Shown piece by piece: positions 61,333 through 64,000 of a stretch of 64,000 nucleotides of DNA (the first letter of the stretch is position 1; the number at the start of each line of letters is the position of its first letter). The stretch is taken from NCBI RefSeq assembly GCF_015645445.1, contig NZ_JADOGI010000008.1:30785-94784 (forward strand). The letters are read 5' to 3'. The position numbers and the translations under genes are program-made. The notes below the pieces were generated by a model, which had not been told where the DNA came from, searched no databases, and saw only the letters and a list, made by a program, of their open reading frames with translations. Source of the stretch: Nonomuraea cypriaca. Lineage in GTDB: Bacteria > Actinomycetota > Actinomycetes > Streptosporangiales > Streptosporangiaceae.

Positions 61333-62214
61333 ATGCCGTCCCCCCGACATGACGTCCTCATCAAGCTGTTCGCCGACCGCCCTCAACTAGCGGTGGAGAT
61401 CCTGCGCGACTTCATGGGAGTAAACCTGCCCGACACTTCACTGCGGCTGGAGAAAGCCACCTTCAACACCCGTCCCTCCGACGACATCGAGCCCGATCTC
61501 GTCATCACCCTAGGACCCCCGCAATCTCCCGCCCACGCCATCATCGTGGAGATCCAGCAGGACAAGTCCAAGAACCCCCGGCAACTCGCCCGCTACGCCG
61601 CCGCCCTGTGGCTGATGCTGGGCTGCGACGTCTCAGTCCTGGTCATCTGCCCCGACCGCAATGTCGCCGCCCACTACGCACAGCCGATCGAGTCCGGGCT
61701 GACCGGCTACCGCTTGCGGCCCTGGGTGCTGGGACCGGACGGCATCCCAGCCATCACCGACCCCCACGAAGCCGCCGCCCACCCAGACCTCGCGACCATG
61801 TCGGTCATGGTCCACGGCCGCAACCGGAAAGTCATCGAGGCGTTCATCACCGCGCTGACCGACGTGACCGACGAACACGCTCCGGATTACTATGAATACG
61901 CATACAGCATGTCCGTGCCCGAGATCCGCCGTCTCATGGAGGAGATCATGAAGTCCGCGTCCACCAGCTGGCCGGTCTACAGCCCCTTCGCCCGCGAACA
62001 CTTCACCCGCGGCAAAACAGAAGGCAAGGTCGAAGGCAAGGCAGAAGGGGCTGCCAGATCGCTGCTGCTCGTCCTGGCCGCCCGCGGCTTCGACATCCCC
62101 GACGACACCCGCGCCCAGATCACCACCTGCACCGACCTTGCCCAACTCGAAACCTGGCTCACCCGCGCAGCCACCGCCCAGACCCTCCAAGACCTGTTCC
62201 ACGAACCGGGCTGA
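61333..62214 (+). CDS. Rpn/PD-(D/E)XK-nuclease-like protein
   Basis: A 293-residue protein. The region EPDLVITLG followed by AHAIIVEIQQDKSKNPRQL fits the D-x(n)-E-x-Q core of PD-(D/E)XK nucleases such as Rpn/transposase-derived families. The C-terminus has a charged KTEGKVEGKAEG stretch and a helical tail, also typical of them. Start at 61333 (MPSPRHDVLIKLF) fits relatives; ATG at 61324 adds three residues, and neither has a good ribosome site. Rpn proteins promote recombination or act as phage defence in some bacteria; here function is only inferred. Confidence 0.65.
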   Translation: MPSPRHDVLIKLFADRPQLAVEILRDFMGVNLPDTSLRLEKATFNTRPSDDIEPDLVITLGPPQSPAHAIIVEIQQDKSKNPRQLARYAAALWLMLGCDVSVLVICPDRNVAAHYAQPIESGLTGYRLRPWVLGPDGIPAITDPHEAAAHPDLATMSVMVHGRNRKVIEAFITALTDVTDEHAPDYYEYAYSMSVPEIRRLMEEIMKSASTSWPVYSPFAREHFTRGKTEGKVEGKAEGAARSLLLVLAARGFDIPDDTRAQITTCTDLAQLETWLTRAATAQTLQDLFHEPG

Positions 62215-62324
62215 CCAGAAACACCTCCGACACCACCATGTCGGCAACGCATCCTCGACACGCTGAACGGCACCACCAGCCAACCGGTGGGCACCCCGCC
62301 CAACAGCGGACGGGCAAACAGCCC

Positions 62325-62560
62325 GACGTCTCCCTGAGTCCCCCGACCGACCACCTGTCCGCCCTGGCCGATGACATGACCTACATGTGGAGGTAATCGA
62401 CGCCGGCTCCTCCACCACGGCACCCGCCGTACGTGCCCCGGCCCTCGACGATGACGGCGGCCGGGGCCTGTGGCTGGTGGACCTGCTCGCTGAAGAATGG
62501 GGATTCCAGGACGACGAGACCGGCGGATCGGTCTGGTTCCAGCTGACCGGGCGCCATTGA
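62325..62560 (+). pseudogene. HATPase (anti-sigma-like) relic with internal deletion
   Basis: A first frame ends LSALADDMTYMWR, similar to the LSALAEDMTMVV segment of the ATP-binding gene at 60223. It stops, and the next frame carries the family's end: VEVIDAGSS, then GGRGLWLVDLLAEEWG and GGSVWFQLTGRH. The ATP-binding N-box and about 40 residues between are missing. It is a decayed paralogue of the 60223 gene. Confidence 0.65.
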
Positions 62561-62736
62561 CCTCTTGCCACTAACGGCCTTCACCACATGGAACCGCAAA
62601 TCTGAGTTTCGCCCCGGGCGGGACCATGCCTCACGTATCGCGGGTCCTGTGTCGCTTCTTTCGAGCCGCAGGAGCCATGTACGGCTCCGCGCCGTTTACG
62701 GTGAGTCGCCAGACGCCGGACCCTCTCTGTGCAGGG

Positions 62737-63975
62737 TCACCGCTCACGCTTGTGAAGGCGGTGGCGGAGTTTGGTGGAGGCGGCCAGGAGGGTTCGGGTG
62801 AGGAGGGCGAGTTGGGCCCACAGGACGATGGCCAGGCAGAGTACGGCGGGCCAGAAAGACGCGGTCAGTGGGCCGGCCGCGGCCTGGTCGAGGGCGCCGG
62901 TCACGGTCCTGGTCATGAACGGCAGGTAGAACCACCACAGCCAGAAGGCGGCCACCCCCAGCCCGGCCAGCCACACCCAGCGGAACCAGCGGCCAACCTG
63001 GACGTCGCGCGGGTTGGCGGCGGCGAGTTCCTTGGCCTGATCCGCGGTCAGGCGGCCGAACGCCCGCCGCAGCAGCAGGGTCTTGACCCGCCACAGGTTC
63101 CGGCAGCCGGTGACCATGGCCAGCACCGCGTACAGGTCCGTACGCAGGAACAGCATGAACTGCCAGAGCATGGTCACGCTCTTGGCGAGGATGAGCATCT
63201 CCACCAGCGCCAGTGCCGTCCCGGGCAGGGTCAGTGCGCCGGACAGGACCGCCAGCCTGATCCCGAGCAGGGCCGCGAGGATGAGCGAGTCGAGGGCGAT
63301 GCCGGCGAGCAGCGGGCCGTACCGTTGCCGCCGGGGCAGCCGCCACAGCTGGGACAGGTCGGTCTCGAACACCACGAAGTACAGCCGCCAGTCCACGCCG
63401 AACCGGGCCGGCACTCCGGCGGCCACCGCGGCCAGCCAGTGCCAGCACTCGTGCAGTGCCGTCATCACGCGGGTCAGCACCAGGAAGAGCAGCAACCCCC
63501 AGCCCGCCTCGCCGAGCGCGAACGCGTCCGCGGCGCTCGGGCGGATTTCGGGGAGGGCGACCAGGAGGGCGACGGCCAGCACGAACGCGGCGGCGTACCC
63601 GAGCCAGGCCACGCGACCGAACAGCGGGCGGACGAGCGCCCGGGACGGGCCGCGCAACCAGCCGGACAGTTGCAGCGCGCTCGACTGCCGGACCTCGGCC
63701 GGCCTGGCCGGGTCGTCGAGGAAGCCGAGCCTGCCGAGGGTGGTGACGAAGGCCGGCACGTCCACCGGCTCACCGGCGAACCGCTCCGCGGCGACGGCGG
63801 CCTCGGCCACCGTCGCCCCCCGCAGGAAGGCCCGGATGACGACACCGCCGACCGGCGGCATCGCGACGAACCGGCCGGTCTCCGGGTCGCCCACCACGAC
63901 CTGCCCGCCGTCCTCCGTCAGCGTCAGCGACCGCAGCCGCGGCCGCTCGTCCAGGCTACCGACGGGAGCACTCAC
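62737..63975 (-). CDS. PqqD-like domain fused to M50-type membrane metalloprotease
   Basis: A 412-residue protein. Residues 15-90 form a PqqD/RRE-like winged-helix segment (DPETGRFVAMPPVGGVVIRA, LGRLGFLDD). The rest is polytopic with the zinc motif H-E-x-x-H as LHECWHWLAA (His175, Glu176, His179) and a later Asp229 in GIALDSLI. This matches putative peptide zinc metalloproteases that accompany ribosomal-peptide clusters. GTG start at 63975; its own upstream genes lie beyond the window. Membrane topology suggests intramembrane cleavage, or an inactive scaffold. Confidence 0.8.
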   Translation of the reverse strand: MSAPVGSLDERPRLRSLTLTEDGGQVVVGDPETGRFVAMPPVGGVVIRAFLRGATVAEAAVAAERFAGEPVDVPAFVTTLGRLGFLDDPARPAEVRQSSALQLSGWLRGPSRALVRPLFGRVAWLGYAAAFVLAVALLVALPEIRPSAADAFALGEAGWGLLLFLVLTRVMTALHECWHWLAAVAAGVPARFGVDWRLYFVVFETDLSQLWRLPRRQRYGPLLAGIALDSLILAALLGIRLAVLSGALTLPGTALALVEMLILAKSVTMLWQFMLFLRTDLYAVLAMVTGCRNLWRVKTLLLRRAFGRLTADQAKELAAANPRDVQVGRWFRWVWLAGLGVAAFWLWWFYLPFMTRTVTGALDQAAAGPLTASFWPAVLCLAIVLWAQLALLTRTLLAASTKLRHRLHKRER

Positions 63976-64000
63976 CGGCGTACTCCGACCGGCCCCGCCT

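Overview
This window is high-GC, densely coded actinobacterial DNA. WhiJ-type XRE/DUF397/ATPase genes, a mycothiol-type maleylpyruvate isomerase, an F420-type luciferase-like gene, SpoIIE-type phosphatases, an AfsR-like regulator and very frequent ATGA start/stop overlaps point to a large-genome filamentous actinomycete. The Streptosporangiales (Nonomuraea, Actinomadura, Streptosporangium) seem the best fit, but that is inference. No rRNA, tRNA, CRISPR array or transposase was seen.

Region 1 (0-1 kb): a collapsed GMC oxidoreductase relic, then an SPW membrane-protein gene preceded by a near-perfect CIRCE (HrcA) element with no chaperone gene beside it. Region 2 (1.1-15.3 kb): the most coherent system here. 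It is an 11-gene, mostly translationally coupled minus-strand operon. It encodes a TctCBA solute uptake system, enoyl-CoA hydratase, a thiolase-fold protein lacking the usual catalytic cysteine with its DUF35 partner, two class III CoA-transferases, MmgE/PrpD, acyl-CoA dehydrogenase and an F420-type oxidoreductase. A convergent IclR regulator lies at the far end and a divergent permuted CoA-transferase at the promoter end. I read it as uptake, CoA activation, dehydrogenation, hydration and retro-aldol cleavage of an unknown branched acid. No 3-hydroxyacyl-CoA dehydrogenase is present, which fits retro-aldol cleavage.

Region 3 (15.4-31.6 kb): PolX, an amidase, a truncated histidine kinase with its palindromic operator, an AfsR-like protein without its DNA-binding domain, an internally deleted P450, a sulfatase, hydrolases, and two TetR-controlled units with clear tandem operators. 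Region 4 (31.7-45 kb): PAS-GAF-PP2C phosphatase, an ABC exporter/two-component operon, an RpoD-like sigma factor, an unlinked QcrB, an unlinked DnaK, a secreted penicillin-recognising hydrolase, small membrane proteins and an intact P450. Region 5 (45-49.6 kb): remains of a gentisate route (intact maleylpyruvate isomerase between relics of a flavin monooxygenase and a fumarylpyruvate hydrolase), a thioester-domain surface protein and an SDR. Region 6 (49.8-55.4 kb): a glycan/glycolipid cluster (SqdB-like epimerase, methyltransferase, GtrA, GT2, epimerase, polytopic GT-C-like protein). Region 7 (55.5-64 kb): a second PP2C phosphatase, DUF202 pair, TauE/SafE exporter, a WhiJ-type module with a perfect palindromic operator, a frameshifted small gene, an Rpn/PD-(D/E)XK-like protein and a PqqD-like/M50 metalloprotease at the edge.

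A recurring oddity is the number of genes reduced to an N-terminal piece joined to a C-terminal piece (GMC oxidoreductase, P450, ferredoxin/reductase, flavin monooxygenase, HATPase) or cut off outright (histidine kinase, AfsR, FAH hydrolase). These look like deletion scars in a decaying accessory region. All functional statements rest on reading motifs by eye; no database search was run.
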